Below are positions 46,649 through 59,089 of a DNA stretch of 64,000 nucleotides, piece by piece. Every line of letters begins with the position of its first letter. Within the stretch, counting starts at the first letter, position 1. Under the pieces are notes generated by a model. The model did not search any database, had not been told where the DNA came from, and saw only the letters and a program-made list of their open reading frames with translations. Position numbers and translations under genes: made by a program. The stretch comes from Combretum micranthum (taxonomy: Eukaryota; Streptophyta; Magnoliopsida; Myrtales; Combretaceae), in NCBI GenBank assembly GCA_024138025.1, contig JAMXBD010000093.1:744001-808000 (forward strand), in the 5' to 3' direction.

Positions 46649-47420
46649 TAGACATAGGCATGATTTGGTTCTGAATCGGGAACGAACCAGAACTGTCACC
46701 GGCAGTTCTAGAACCGGAAGTCCGGAACCGGATCGTTGGCCTTTTCTAGAACCGGCTATGCAACCGTTGATTTCATGATTCCTAAATGGTTCTTTGGTCT
46801 AGAACCGATAGAACCGGCGGTTCCCCTCTGTTCCATTGAAAAAAATAAAAAATAATATTAAATATATAATTATTAATATTTAAATTATTTCATATAAATA
46901 GTAAAATTTATTACTTATTCATAATATTTAATATGTTATTATCAACAACACTAATAGACATAATTTAAAATCCTATATAATTAGTTTAAATAACTTCTCC
47001 TAAAAGCAAAATTTATTTTCTTAATAATGTGAGACGATTTTTGTATTGTAATTTTCTTTTTATCTTCTATAGTATATTACAATATCATAATACTAACTAT
47101 AGTTGATATTGAATGTGTTTGTGTACATATAAATGTGCATTCTAAATAAATTTTTAAAAATTTTGGTTAAATAATTTAATACTTTTAGAACCAATAATTA
47201 TTTTGACTTTAAAATTTATGTTATAAAAAATTAAAATTTATTTTTTATTTTTATTTTTTTAAAAAACGGTTCCGTGATTCCAAAACAGGAACCAGGAACC
47301 AGCGGTTCCATGGAATTGGATTAGAACCGTGGGAGACGATTCCGGTTCCTCAATTTCAAAACCCAAAACCGGTGGTTCTAGTTCCAATTTGGTTCGGCTC
47401 CCGAACCGTGATGATATCTA
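46649..47420. mobile_element. hAT-type MITE (772 bp)
   Basis: It begins TAGACATAGGCATGATTTGG and ends CCGTGATGATATCTA. The terminal 200 bp at each side are packed with GAACCGG/CCGGTTC motifs in opposite orientations, and the middle is very AT-rich. A perfect 8-bp duplication TGTATGTG (46641-46648 and 47421-47428) supports hAT. It encodes no transposase. Confidence 0.85.
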
Positions 47421-47428
47421 TGTATGTG

Positions 47429-47999
47429 TGTGGAATTTTCGTTAAACCCACTAATAAACATGTATATTCAGTTTTACCATAGATCATTTACACATTATTT
47501 TTGAGTCAATTTTAACATTTACGTTATTAATCTATATACGTGAGAACATAATATAATTAGTATACATTAATTAATATAATATAATGCTAATATTATAAGG
47601 TACAAAATGATGTTAAGATAACTGGTTTGCATTCATAGGTCATCCATTCCGGTGGAATTCATTTTACTCTTATTTGGTGTTTCAGAAGCAAATCATGTTT
47701 TTAATGCCCCTATATATTCTATTTCCCTCAAGGCTTCTATTACTTCTTTCAATCGTCTCCCCAATGGCTAAGACATTAGTTGAGGAAAAGTTCCAATAAT
47801 GCTTGAAGCAACATGCTTATGGTATAACATATGATTTAATTAATGCACATATTATAAAATGTACGTATCGTATACATTTACACAATAACATGGAATATAC
47901 TAAATACGTGTATTTATATAAAAAGAGAAATATTACGTATATCATACGATACATGTAAATATATTATTTTAGATAATACGATTCATTTGATATCATAAT
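47429..47999. other. Spacer, no gene seen
   Basis: AT-rich with ATATACGT-like strings. Nothing recognisable. Confidence 0.5.
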
Positions 48000-48136
48000 C
48001 AACCATAATTGTCCGATTTTTTTGGCAACAAGTCCATGCCTAAGTAAACCGATTCAAACTATCTCACTTCCTTGCAGATTAATCAAATCAAATACCACAC
48101 CTAATAAGATTCACAATTCAAGAACAACAATTGTAA
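48000..48136 (+). repeat. Copy of a segment of FQR1 intron 1
   Basis: It matches 30101-30237 in the same orientation at close to 90% by eye. Both begin CAACCATAATTG. Both contain AAACTATCTCACTTCCT and end AAGAACAACAATTGTAA. The match stops abruptly at both ends and no exon is included. Confidence 0.85.
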
Positions 48137-48479
48137 AAATTTGTTAATTTTGATTTTTACCAATAATTCGAAAACGTTATCATCCAAACAGATGTTACAT
48201 GTGATTTCCTTACAGATGATTATAAAGACATCTTACAAACTATTCAATAAAATATCATATATGTAAGCGAAGGTTTGTAATATAAAATGCGTACCACCGA
48301 GATAGCAACATTTTTTGACTGAAGTCCAACGTTGAGGGCATCAAATCGGATTGCTTGGTTAAGTGGAAAAGCTTTTTGTGACCCAACCTAAAAGGTTCCG
48401 AGTTAAAAATTTCTTCACTTGAGATTGCTAAAGATCTATGAAAAATAACTTTTGCAGAATCGACCAATGGTCTTCAAGC

Positions 48480-48760
48480 GGTACATCAAAGAAGAATAAT
48501 GAGGCAAGAAGGAACCGAACAAATAATTGAAAGAGTTTATCTAATCAAGACTTCATTTTAAAAGAAAAAGAAAGAATCTCTCAATGCAGTCATTGTAAAA
48601 AGCCTGGTTATGGAGAGTAATATTGTTGGCACAAAGAAAAACCTTAACGTTTCAAGTGCAAAAGGTTTTGGGCATCTATAAAAAGATTACAAAGTAAAAA
48701 ATGAAGAACTATCAAATATGGCGGAGATGGTTAAAGAAGAAACTCTATTTTGAGTTAGTT
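48480..48760 (+). pseudogene. Ty1/copia gag C-terminal (nucleocapsid) remnant
   Basis: The translation contains QCSHCKKPGYGE (stop) YCWHKEKP and then RFKCKRFGHL (stop) KDYK, the paired zinc-knuckle arrangement of plant copia gag proteins, with Tyr for His in the first knuckle. NMAEMVKEETLF follows. No protease, integrase or RT follows, so the element is internally deleted. Upstream gag is not clearly readable. Confidence 0.75.
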
Positions 48761-48763
48761 GGT

Positions 48764-48905
48764 GAGAAGTGCACCAAAAGATTTTAGAGAGAAGTGCTCC
48801 CATTGAAATTAATAAGAAAGTGCATCAACAAGATGGTGAGAAGTGCATTATATAGTAAAGAGAAGTGCTACACACGATTTAAAAAATTAGAGAGAAGTGC
48901 TCCGT
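48764..48905 (+). repeat. Cluster of GAGAAGTGC motifs before the copia LTR
   Basis: Six copies of (A)GA(G)AAGTGC occur in about 140 bp, in one orientation, between the gag remnant and the presumed LTR. Confidence 0.75.
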
Positions 48906-48948
48906 AACCAAGAAATTTAAAATTTTGAATCAAGGGAAAGTGTTAGAG

Positions 48949-49215
48949 ATTGATTAAAAAATAAGTGGATATGATAAAAAAATAATTGATCTATCTTAGT
49001 TGGTTATTTCTATATGGTTATTTTTATTTTTAGTTGGTAGAAGTCTATCTTTTTTTTTTTTTTTTTCTATTTACTAAACGAGTGAAGTCTTTAGATTCAG
49101 CGCTTGACTGGCGCAGGAAGGAAATTTAGGGTTGGATGGTTTTGCCTTGTAATGGCTCGTGACATGCTAATGCTAATTTTATTCATGTAAGAAGTGTTCC
49201 TAAACACACACACCC
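48949..49215 (+). repeat. Probable copia 3' LTR
   Basis: It starts TGTTAGAGATTGATT, a typical copia LTR opening, shortly downstream of the gag remnant. The end is tentatively near the ACACACACA string at about 49210. No 5' partner was found, so both limits are inferred. Confidence 0.45.
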
Positions 49216-52069
49216 CACTTACCTCTTACTAAATTGTCTCCATTGGAAATTCGTGGAATAAGTGAGGTAGTTGTTGGGTAATCGTCTCGTGAGCTGGGAT
49301 TTTAACTACTGTCACTAAATAAAAATGTCTAATAAAGGAATCATCTTCTAATGCTGACTCAGATTTATAACCGCAACACTTTTTCTTGAAATTAGATTTA
49401 ATAATCACCAAAAGTTTGATTCCTTCAAATTTTAGATACCAAATTAAATCTATGTGTAAATTTAAGATATTAAATTTGACATTTTCTTAATAAAAAATTA
49501 TTGCCGGATTAACTTGAATGTTTTGCTACCATAGACACTTAAGCAACTATTTTACTTAAAAAAAATGATTAAAAAATCATTGTTATCCGTTGTTACATCG
49601 TAGAGGCATTTTCTTTAATTTTCTTTTTCTTTTTCTTTATTAAATCTAATTTCAAAAATAAATAACAATCTAAATAATAAATAACATATTTTTTATTTGA
49701 TTTCATTGATAGATATAATAATTATTTACATTGACTAAGGTTTTAATTTATTATCAAAATTTAAATAAATTAACATATAGAAAAAAATTAAAGTATAAGG
49801 TAAAATGCAATATTACGAATTATACTCTATACTAACACAAGTAGAGAGTTCAACAACAAATTTTAAATGTGTTAGACCCTCACTGATTTCTTCAACTCGG
49901 TTCAGTTAGAATTTGCTTTTAAAATAGGTTGGTCTATGACTGAAGCCATTTTGAAATGACCCTGTTAGATCCACTTGACTTAAGCAATTTGATTGTGACT
50001 TGGTTGACTCGTATGGCTGAAATGATTCTAAATACACCCATTTATTATAAAGGTAACATGTTTTCTAAACTTTTGATATTATCAATAACTTTTCATTATA
50101 CTAATTAACATTCACCTTGAGTATTATATTGTTCACAGGGGGAAAAAAGCTTTCAAGTATCCGTATGTTCCCTTCTTTTCAGTGGTCGTTAACATCTAAT
50201 GATTTTGAATGCTTGTTTCCACAATATAAATTTCATCGGGATATTTTTACATGAAAAACTTAAGCTGCTATATGTAATTAAATTCTTTATTTTGCACACA
50301 TGTGATTAATTATATGAGGCACAAAAAGTATAAATACTCTAAAAGTTCATTCATTCAAACTTTGTAACTTAAAAGTGTCATTGGTTTGAATTTGGTAGAG
50401 GCAATTGTAGTAGCTAGAATGGATTCAAGTATTGCACCTATAAGACAAAACATGATTAATGATGTGTTGGAATTGGCTCGACGTTGTAACTCCAATGCTT
50501 AAGTCAATTTGCATGTTGAGAATCTAATTGACAATAAATAAAAGAAGCGATTAGATGACATTACCATTAAAATGGTGCCAAATGACATATTTCTAGTGGA
50601 TTGAAACTAGCAATTGGGATCATGGGATAATGGACAAGTAGCAAGGATTAGCAATGATATGCGTTGAACCTACTAATCCATGTTTGGCCCTGTTAAGCCT
50701 AAGTGATCAAAGGGGATGTGCCAAGTATTCTTGGGTGGTGTTTCGTTTGGTCATAGCATTTGGCATTCAATTTCTAAGCCAAGGGAGTCAACATTCCTAT
50801 ACAGCTAAAGGCTGGTCAGAGTAAATCGCGGCTAGGCCTAAAAGGCCAACCTGGATGAATGATGGGTTAGTTGGGCGGGAAGGCCTATGATCCATATTGG
50901 ATCATCAACAAATCTAATTACATGTTTTTCTTAAAATTATGTTATGCTATATTTTTATATATTTATTGACCTCAATTTGATCGCTGATCCAACTTGGTTT
51001 GACCTCTTAACCTTCGACCCTTTTGCATACCCAAGTCAACCACTCTGGCTAGGTCTGACAATATTGCAAATTTTAATCACAACGAAATAAGTCAAATAAT
51101 AGGTTAATAAAAGATAAACATAACTGATGTTAGTATAAATAAACTATATTAACCATGTGTAAGTAAGATTTCAACATAGTCCATTTATGCATGTTATTAT
51201 TTGATGTGGGATGGTTATTAGAGTACACAGAGGAGTAATAATATAATAGGGTTGTACGGATATGAGATAGAGAATCAATGGTCAAACCCATTGGTTAACA
51301 ATCAATGCAAGGTCCAAGACCGTCCAACATTGATCGATTGCATGCCTTAGTGCATGGAAAGTGGATCATTGTTAGTTGGTTTATTATTATGTTAATTTGA
51401 CTATGAAATGTCATGATGTGTATGAGTTAGTTATTTTTTAATGAATGTTAAAGATGGTTTGATTCATAGTTGGGTGTTTTAAGTCATGTGCGATACTTTT
51501 CTAGATTTCTTAAAGTGTTTTAAATCTTAAAAAAAGTTAGCATGGCTAACTACACATGCATTTATATTGGAATAGTTAATGGTTGCGACTTTGATTTGAA
51601 TTTGCACCTTTTTATTTATTAAGCAGAATGATTCGAATTTTTTTAAACAAACCACTTAGAAACATTGAGTATCAGCAAACACAAGAGATTAAAGTCTTTT
51701 CAAGTATAGGGGCATGGCACAAATTGAGGAGACATAAGAAGAAATCAAGTCGTATTGGTTCGATTTAAATTTTGACTATTCGTGCAAAGAAGAGTTTTCA
51801 AGTGTAATTGTCCTTAATTTTTAATTGCTTGTTGTAATTTTTGTAATATGTTTTAGTCTGTAAGAGTCATATAACTTAGGAAAGTTGTGATAATTCCATT
51901 TTTTGTAATCCTTCAAATAAATATAGCATACAAACAACCAAACAATTATGACGAATGAAATTATGGCACTTATGTTTTACACAGTTCTTGTCTTATCAAC
52001 TTTAACAAGTTCTTGTGACTTTTTTAATCTTTATGTGTGTAATATCACTTTGGTAATGTTTGGTTGAAA
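49216..52069. other. Intergenic stretch, no gene identified
   Basis: A possible decayed frame starts at ATG near 50420 (MDSSIAPIRQNMINDVLELA). It is stopped within 30 codons and preceded by a TATA-like GTATAAATACT near 50330; I do not recognise it. 50640-51060 contains dispersed GGTTGAC/GTCAACC-like strings resembling decayed hAT-derived repeats. Confidence 0.4.
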
Positions 52070-52448
52070 GAATTTGTAAAGACCGTCCCTCTAAATCCGG
52101 GACTTAGAGTACCGAGTCCCCAACCACATATAACATTTTCACATTATATGTAAGGTTGTCCTAAAACTAACAGTTTATGAAAATTGTTTGACTAAAACTA
52201 CTAAAACTTTATAAAGAATTCTTAATAAAACGAGATTGCTAACAAAAGCACTCTATACATATATTTACATCATATAAACACTGTTTAGTGTCAATACAAG
52301 ACACTACAGAATTACATGTTTTCTTAAATAAAAAAAAAAATCCTAGAGGATCTTAACGTCTTTACAAAAATAGGCTTATCTATCAAGCCTTCTATACATA
52401 ACTTTTCCCTTAGCCAAAATTCTTCCAAAAGTCCAGGGTATTCGAGTC

Positions 52449-52560
52449 CTATTCGTCCCACTCATCCAGGAATCTCTCGAAATCGGACCCATAGCCCAAA
52501 TCATCATAAAACTCGTCTCCAATACTTGCAAAGCAGCAAAAGTAAGCCAAAGGCCCAGTA
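52449..52560 (-). other. Short conserved acidic frame in the LTR, open copy
   Basis: The minus-strand frame reads CTGPLAYFCCFASIGDEF and then YDDLGYGSDFERFLDEWDE, followed by a stop at 52451-52449. The frame is open and aligns residue by residue with the copy ending at 59224. Its start is unclear. A splice-acceptor-like TTTGCAAG lies just upstream of the acidic part, so it might be a terminal exon. No known domain. Confidence 0.45.
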
Positions 52561-52738
52561 CACAATAACAAATGCAAATACAAGTCATCAAGCCAACATA
52601 AGTCCAATGAAATGCTTTAGAAGATAAGTGATTATCTTTATTAAATTTTCTTTCGCAAATCAACAGGAGGGTATTCAAACCCCGAATCAAGCTTTGGGAA
52701 TTCAAGGATCCTGAGTAACAACAGCTGCTTAGGGGGTT

Positions 52739-52765
52739 GATATAAGCAGTCCGAATACTTATATC
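52739..52765 (-). other. Conserved 27-nt hairpin in the LTR, copy 2
   Basis: GATATAAG pairs perfectly with CTTATATC around loop TATTCGGACTG. It is flanked by AACCCCCTAAGCAG and TTACTCAGGATCC. Confidence 0.55.
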
Positions 52766-53569
52766 TCCTATATCTATTTCATGAAGATAATAGCTTCATT
52801 TAAGGTTCAAAAGCCGTTGCCCAACTCTACTTAAACTCAGTCCATAACATGAGCTTAGTTCACAAGTTCCCATAAACTTTGAACTAAACTATGGTATTTC
52901 CTCCTAAGTTTAAGCAAACGTTACTCAGATACTATTCCCCCTATAGACTACCCACTTAACCAAAAAGAATCGCTATTGCATTATAGCGTACCATTGCATC
53001 ATGATAAAGTCATTGCACCATGACTTGCTTAAGCGCCTAACTAATATGTCATTGCATCATGACAGGTTTGCTGCTCCTCGGACCAGATTAAACAGCGTAA
53101 TAGATATCCAATTCAATCAAATATTAAGCCTAGTTAAATTAAGTTAATTTAGGAATGCCTATTCCTAGCAAACATCAAATAAGTTATTGCGTACCTAAAC
53201 CCGATAGTATATTACTATGATCTTTCCGTGAAGAACTAACCGAAGAATCCTTAACTGAAATAGGAATATCAAAATAATCAATAAATAAAGATAGATTCCA
53301 TATTCACAAATATATATATCACAATCTTAAATCAATCATACAAGGAAATTCATTAAACTTTGCATAGAGTCTAAATATCAAATTCATGCATAAAACATGT
53401 TTGTTTAACTCATATATACAATTAATCAAAGAAATTCAAACAATTTAATACAAAGTCATAATAAAGCATTTAAACATCCTATTATATCCTAGATCGCTTA
53501 ACAATTACTTAATTGATCAAATATCAAACTTCGGAAAATTTTGAAGAAAGTTTTTAAAATTCAAAAGTG

Positions 53570-53945
53570 CAGGGGATACGCCGGCATTCAAAGCCGGCGG
53601 CTTTGAACCGGTGTTCAACACTATGAAAATCAACACTACCAACGCTGGCAGCGCTCAAGGGTACACCGGCTGCCTTCATTCTACGCCGGCGGCTTTGAGC
53701 CGGTGTAGAATGCAAATCCAAAATTTTCAAAATTTCCTGAGAGGTACAAACCGGCAGCGTACACGGATACGCTGGCAGCCTTTAACCCTACGCCGGCGGC
53801 TTTAACTCTCAAATGGCCGGCGTATGTTCTGAAGAACAAACGCTGGCAAAATTTATTGTAAAAGCCGGCGGTGTTCCAAAGCGGTGTTAAAGGAGTTGGT
53901 TCCAACGCTGCCTCTACGCCGGCGGCGTTGAATTCCTAGATGCCG
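53570..53945 (-). repeat. CpG-rich hairpin-forming array in the LTR
   Basis: About twelve GCCGGCG/CGCTGCC/CGCTGGC motifs lie in 375 bp. Many form ACGCCGGCGGCTTTGAGCCG-type inverted pairs. This is the best-preserved array of the family. The frames at 53611-53905 on both strands are by-products of it. Confidence 0.8.
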
Positions 53946-54933
53946 GTGTACGTTCAAAACAGACCCATTCGACAGAACACAATCCCTTGTTTTCCATTTT
54001 ACAACTTTTCAACCTATAACAATTTTAAATCTTCTTCAACTACATTTTTAACTTCATATACTCACTCCTATCTACACTTCTCAATCCTAGCAACTCAAAA
54101 CATGAAATCAACACATTTGATCACTTCAAATTCCACTTCCATTCATTCTCAACTTAACTACTCAAACTATCTTTATTTCTTCCCAATACTTCATATCACT
54201 ATCACAATACATAAACAATACTCATACACTAACCAAACACAATCCAAGATAATTTCAATGCATGAACAAACAATTTAAATAGCATTTAAACTCATCCAAA
54301 TCAAGATCTCACATAACCACTACAAGAAATGAAAACAAAACAAAAGTCATACTTAAATCAACTCACATGTATATGCCTTGTCTTGGGAAGAACTTTGATT
54401 TTCAAAGCTTGATATTGTCTTTGGGTTAGACTTGGAAATTGAAATGAAAGAGGAAGAGAAAAGAAAGAAAGAAAAAGGAAAATTCGTATGAAAAGGAGGG
54501 CTGCCAAAAAAAGAGTCTAATTGAGCAAAATTAAGTCTTAAACATATCCCAAATTTGACTTTTAAGGCATATGCAACTTTAGTTTGCATTTGGGGTGTAT
54601 TTGGGTCTCATTTGAGGTTCATTTAGGTCTAATCACTAGCTTAACTAATAAGAACTTCTATCAACTAACCTTAAGCAAAACCAAAGTTGATTTTATAAAT
54701 CTAAACTTAACTTAACACCTTAATGTATAAAAGACACAATTAATAATTATACTACACACACATTAATACATATAAAACAAAAATATTAATTTCACTACAT
54801 ATGCAAAATAACACATTTAAACTATTACCAACACAACTATCATAAACATCATGCTCATTTAATTCAATATTTAAGATAAATAAACAAACACATGGAAATT
54901 AAATAGAATTTAAATTTATATCATTTCAGAATT

Positions 54934-55705
54934 GATAAGGATAATAGAAAATGGATAGCATAGTGCAGGGAATACTAGACAATATAATTCACTTGTTTCG
55001 TATTTGGTATACATGGCATTGGATAAGGACTTTTGTGTTATTTATTATTTGATCTTCACAAGTCTAACATAAGAATGTTATGAACTAGTGAATTTGAGTT
55101 GTCCAATGAAAAGAAGAGTTGTTTTATCCTCTACATTATACTATTTTTCTTTAAATTTGTCTTATACTCTTAAGACTTGTTATATAAAGCAAAATCCCAT
55201 GACCTAACTCAAAGAAGGGACTAGAAGTTTTGTTATGTGTAGTCTTACAAATTTATAGGAACCAAATGCCCCTTTAGATTAGAATAGCTGTGTCATATTC
55301 TAAATATCTAGTGTACATCCTTTCATCTAATTAAGAAAACACTAAAAACAAACACAAATACAACCTTACTTTCCATGGTAGCTAGTGTCAAATTATTGGT
55401 CTTTTCAAATGCATTATGTCATCTTCTTTTAAAGAATCCTTATTTCTCCTTCACATATTAATAGGTACGTTGGAAGATCTTTAGGTTTGTGTACACTCAA
55501 TATTTTAATCAATTCACTTAAGCTCTTTAAAATTAGATAAAGTTAAAATGAATTCTTTATATTTTTAATCGCTATGTGTATGGTTCTTGAACTTTGAAAT
55601 GTTCACTACCTCACTAATACTATTTTCTTTATATCCTAACATAAAAGAACCCATATTCTAGTGCTACAGTGGTGCTAGGTGTATTAGTAAAAATTAATTT
55701 ATATA
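54934..55705. other. Spacer between two solo LTRs, no gene seen
   Basis: AT-rich. The string TTCTTGAACTTTGAAATGTTC near 55585 may be a weak arm of the inverted-repeat family whose opposite arm lies at about 59620-59765. If so, the solo LTR at 55711 inserted inside that element. Confidence 0.35.
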
Positions 55706-57399
55706 TTATTTGAAATACCCTAAATTTCTATTTAAATTAATTATATATTATTAAATGATTAGTATGAAAATACATGTCATTTTGAACCTTAATTTAATTT
55801 TAGTTTAGATGTTGATTTTAAATGATTTAGCTAGTGGATTTTGCAAATTATAGGATATAATTAGATAGTTTAACCTAATTGAATTAGTAAATGAATTTAA
55901 TTAAAAAGAAAGATTCTAATACCTTAAATACTCGATTTAATCCATTAAACTACTTCAATCATCTATTTCAACAAACTGGAATTTATTCAAAACCTTAAAA
56001 TTATTAACTAAATTCCATTTATTGAGTTCAATCGCATAAACTCCTAAATCATCAATTTAGCCATTTTAACCCAAATTCTAGCTTCTTAAATTCTAGAAAT
56101 TTAAAACTAAATATTTACCTTCAAATATCAATTCCTAAGCACCTAAAATCCTAAGTTCAAGTAGGTTATTAATTTTCCTTCAATTAGATTCTCTAGAATT
56201 AATTTTTAATGCCAATTAGCTAATTTGCTTTCTTTACTTCCTAAAATCAATTCTAATGCCAAAAGCCCATAACTTAAAGCCTATTCTAACTCATCTAAGT
56301 TTTGGTCCATCAACTTAAGTCCAAGTCCATAATCAAAAAGCCCATTTTCCTTTGATATTTTCTAATTCTTCAAAGCCCATCAACATGAGGCCCATGAATC
56401 AAGCCAAAAGATTACAAGAGCATGCATTTATCATGTACACACACACATTCAATAAAAACCCTAGAGTCTAGAAAAATCTAACAATAGAAAAGACCAAAAT
56501 GACCTTAACCACTTCAAGAAGGTTTCTATACCGAAGAAAAAACCAAAATGCCCTCAATTTAATTAAGCAAAGTGACCAAAAAGCCTCTAACCCTAATGGA
56601 AATTACAAACCATCAAATAATATAAATATAGGGTTTAGAAAATTCTAATTTTCACTTCATTTGCAGCCACTCCTTCCTCAATTCACTCTCAAAAGCTCCC
56701 TCAAAAACACTTCAAAAATATACAACAAGATCCTATCTAACATCAACACAGATAAAGTAAAGTATCACCAAGATTTATAATTTCTTAATATCCTCTTTTG
56801 TTTCTAATAATCTAACATCTATTTCAATTAATTCCTAAGTGAAATTAATGACTAGAAATAAGATTGAAGTAGGAGAAACAAGCTTGAAGAAGCTTCATCA
56901 ACCCTTGAGTGGTAGAAGTATTAATAGAGGCAATTATTTGGTTGATTTTCCTAGTTCAAGTAAGTAATTTTAATTAGTGTATTTAATTATGCTAGTGGTA
57001 CGTAAATTCATGTAAACTACTAAATGATAACTTAGATTTAAGTATAGATTAATATATGTATGCATGAAGACCAAAACAAGCTTATATGTGAATATATGTT
57101 ATACTAATTGTTGATTTAGTAAAATTATTGCATAAGTATGTGTGTATGTGTGTGTGCTAAAATATGTATATATATGTATGAATATATTAGATTGATATAT
57201 TTTGTTGAGGTGAAATTTTCAAACCAAAAATCTTGAAGTGTATGCATGTATGTGTGTTTTGATATAGGCTGAAAATTGGGTAAATTTCTGTTGATAAGGA
57301 TGATTTGAGCTGTGATTTGTGATTTAAATTGTAAAATATAAATCTAAGCATAAACTACATGAAACAACATAGAATAATCACGTTTTAGATTATTAATAT

Positions 57400-57680
57400 A
57401 GCTTAGGAATTGGATTGAACAAAGGAAATTTGAAAAATCACAAAAATAGACTCAAACAGCTCTATGCGTCGGTATTGTAGCGATGATTTTTGTGATCGGA
57501 TTGGCAGCGAAACGAGCTCCAACGATGTCAAAACCTTGTCGAAATAGTAGAACAACATGTCTACTTCACAAATCGGTGGTGAATCGGCCAAGAATCGGTC
57601 CTCTCAATGGTCAAATCGACCTTAACCGATCGGCTGTCACTGTTAGTGCCCTGTTTTCAAACAGAATGGGTTTAATTTAA
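57400..57680 (+). repeat. Diverged array in the longest solo LTR
   Basis: It contains CGTCGGTATTG, GATCGGATTGGCAGCG, CGGTGGTGAATCGGCC and GATCGGCTGTCACTG motifs, the counterpart of the GCCGGCG arrays. Frames on both strands here are incidental. Confidence 0.5.
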
Positions 57681-58907
57681 ATAAAACCATAATTAAATAA
57701 TTAGGTTAGGCCAAATAAGCGTATAATCATGTAAATATATGTGTTAGGGAGTTTAAATAAAAATTTTGAGCCTAAGAACTAGAGTTTAAGTTAGTGAACC
57801 AATTTATTAAAGTTAAGATACACACTAGTTTTCTACAGGAAATGAAATATTTCAATTTAAAGTAAATAGATTCTAATCAAATAAATATGAAACAAATGTA
57901 AATAATATGTTCACATATTAAAATATTAATTTTAAAATTAAATAATTAATTTATTGATTTTAGGAATTTATTAGGAACAAATATGGCATTATAACATAAT
58001 ATAAACATAATAGGAAACTAGTTTAAATTCCTTAATATATTTAGATGTAAAAAAATATAATATAAATGATATAAACAAAATAATTATATTTTAAATGAGT
58101 TATTTTACTTAATAAAAGTTTATTAGATTTAACATAGAATATATTATTTAAAATATTGTTTAGTGACCTAATTACTATAAAATGAGTTTAGTAGACTTGA
58201 TTGTTTAATTCTATCCAACTTGGCCAGATATATAGACTTATATTGGCTTAGTAAATTCCTCAGAAGCTAACAATTTATACTTAACTATTAATCAACTAGT
58301 GAACTCATATAAGACCATAATAATTTGTAATTGGCTCAGAATAGCCTACGAATAATAAGGTGAATATATTGTTTTAAATGAATATTCACTAGAAATAGGA
58401 GCATTTTATATGAGTTTAATATAAATCAATAATCAATTTAAATAGTTATATGAAGAAATCTTTGAGCAGATATTCATTAGGAGTCTATCCCCTGCACTAA
58501 CTTCTGGTCTATCATTTATCTGTGCAGAATACAGTTTTTGTATCAGGTACACAGTGACTTGTATGTTGCTTTCTAAGATAAGCATCCTGAATAAACTAAT
58601 ACCTAAAGATGGCTTTAATAATTGCTTGTTACATGTGAATGAATTTTTGAGACCTAGTCCGAAGGGCAGTTACCTCACTAAGTAGTGTCAGCATGGTAGC
58701 TAAGCGCTTAGACTACTATGGATGGCTCGACAGGTAGCTGATAGGGGAAATGGTAGCAAGATAACGTCTATTCTTATTAGAAAGAAGTTGTATTGAACGA
58801 TTTAATATATGAGCTCTGTTACTTCGTTTAATTACAATAGACTAATATGGATAAGGATGTGTAACGGCTATAACCCTTAGACGAGGCTATTACTTGTAGA
58901 GATAGGA

Positions 58908-58934
58908 GATATAGGTGTTCGGACTGTCTATATC
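58908..58934 (+). other. Conserved 27-nt hairpin in the LTR, copy 3
   Basis: GATATAGG pairs with TCTATATC around loop TGTTCGGACTG. Relative to copy 2, an A:T pair has become G:C through changes on both sides of the stem, and the last pair is G:T. Confidence 0.55.
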
Positions 58935-59089
58935 AATCCCTTAATCAGTTGCTGCTACTCAAGACCCCAGGTTCCCAGTGTGCTATTGAAGTGTGGGTGC
59001 TCCACTGTTGTTTGCTATTTTTTAATTTAAAGATATAAACTATTGTTTGTTGCATTACCTTTAGAACAGGTGTATATTCCCATCTTGTG

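Larger units (their letters stand above)
52075..54928 (-). mobile_element. Solo LTR (2854 bp) of the long-LTR family
   Basis: On the minus strand it begins TGAAATGATA (54928) and ends GGACGGTCTTTACA (52075). A perfect 5-bp duplication GAATT (52070-52074 and 54929-54933) flanks it. It aligns along its length with 6110-8789: shared AT-rich start, polypyrimidine leader, CpG-rich array, hairpin (52739-52765), short acidic frame and terminal AACCTTACATATAA-type segment. No gag-pol. The open frames given for it (109, 112, 78 and 74 codons) are not supported as separate genes, although one overlaps the acidic frame out of phase. Confidence 0.87.
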
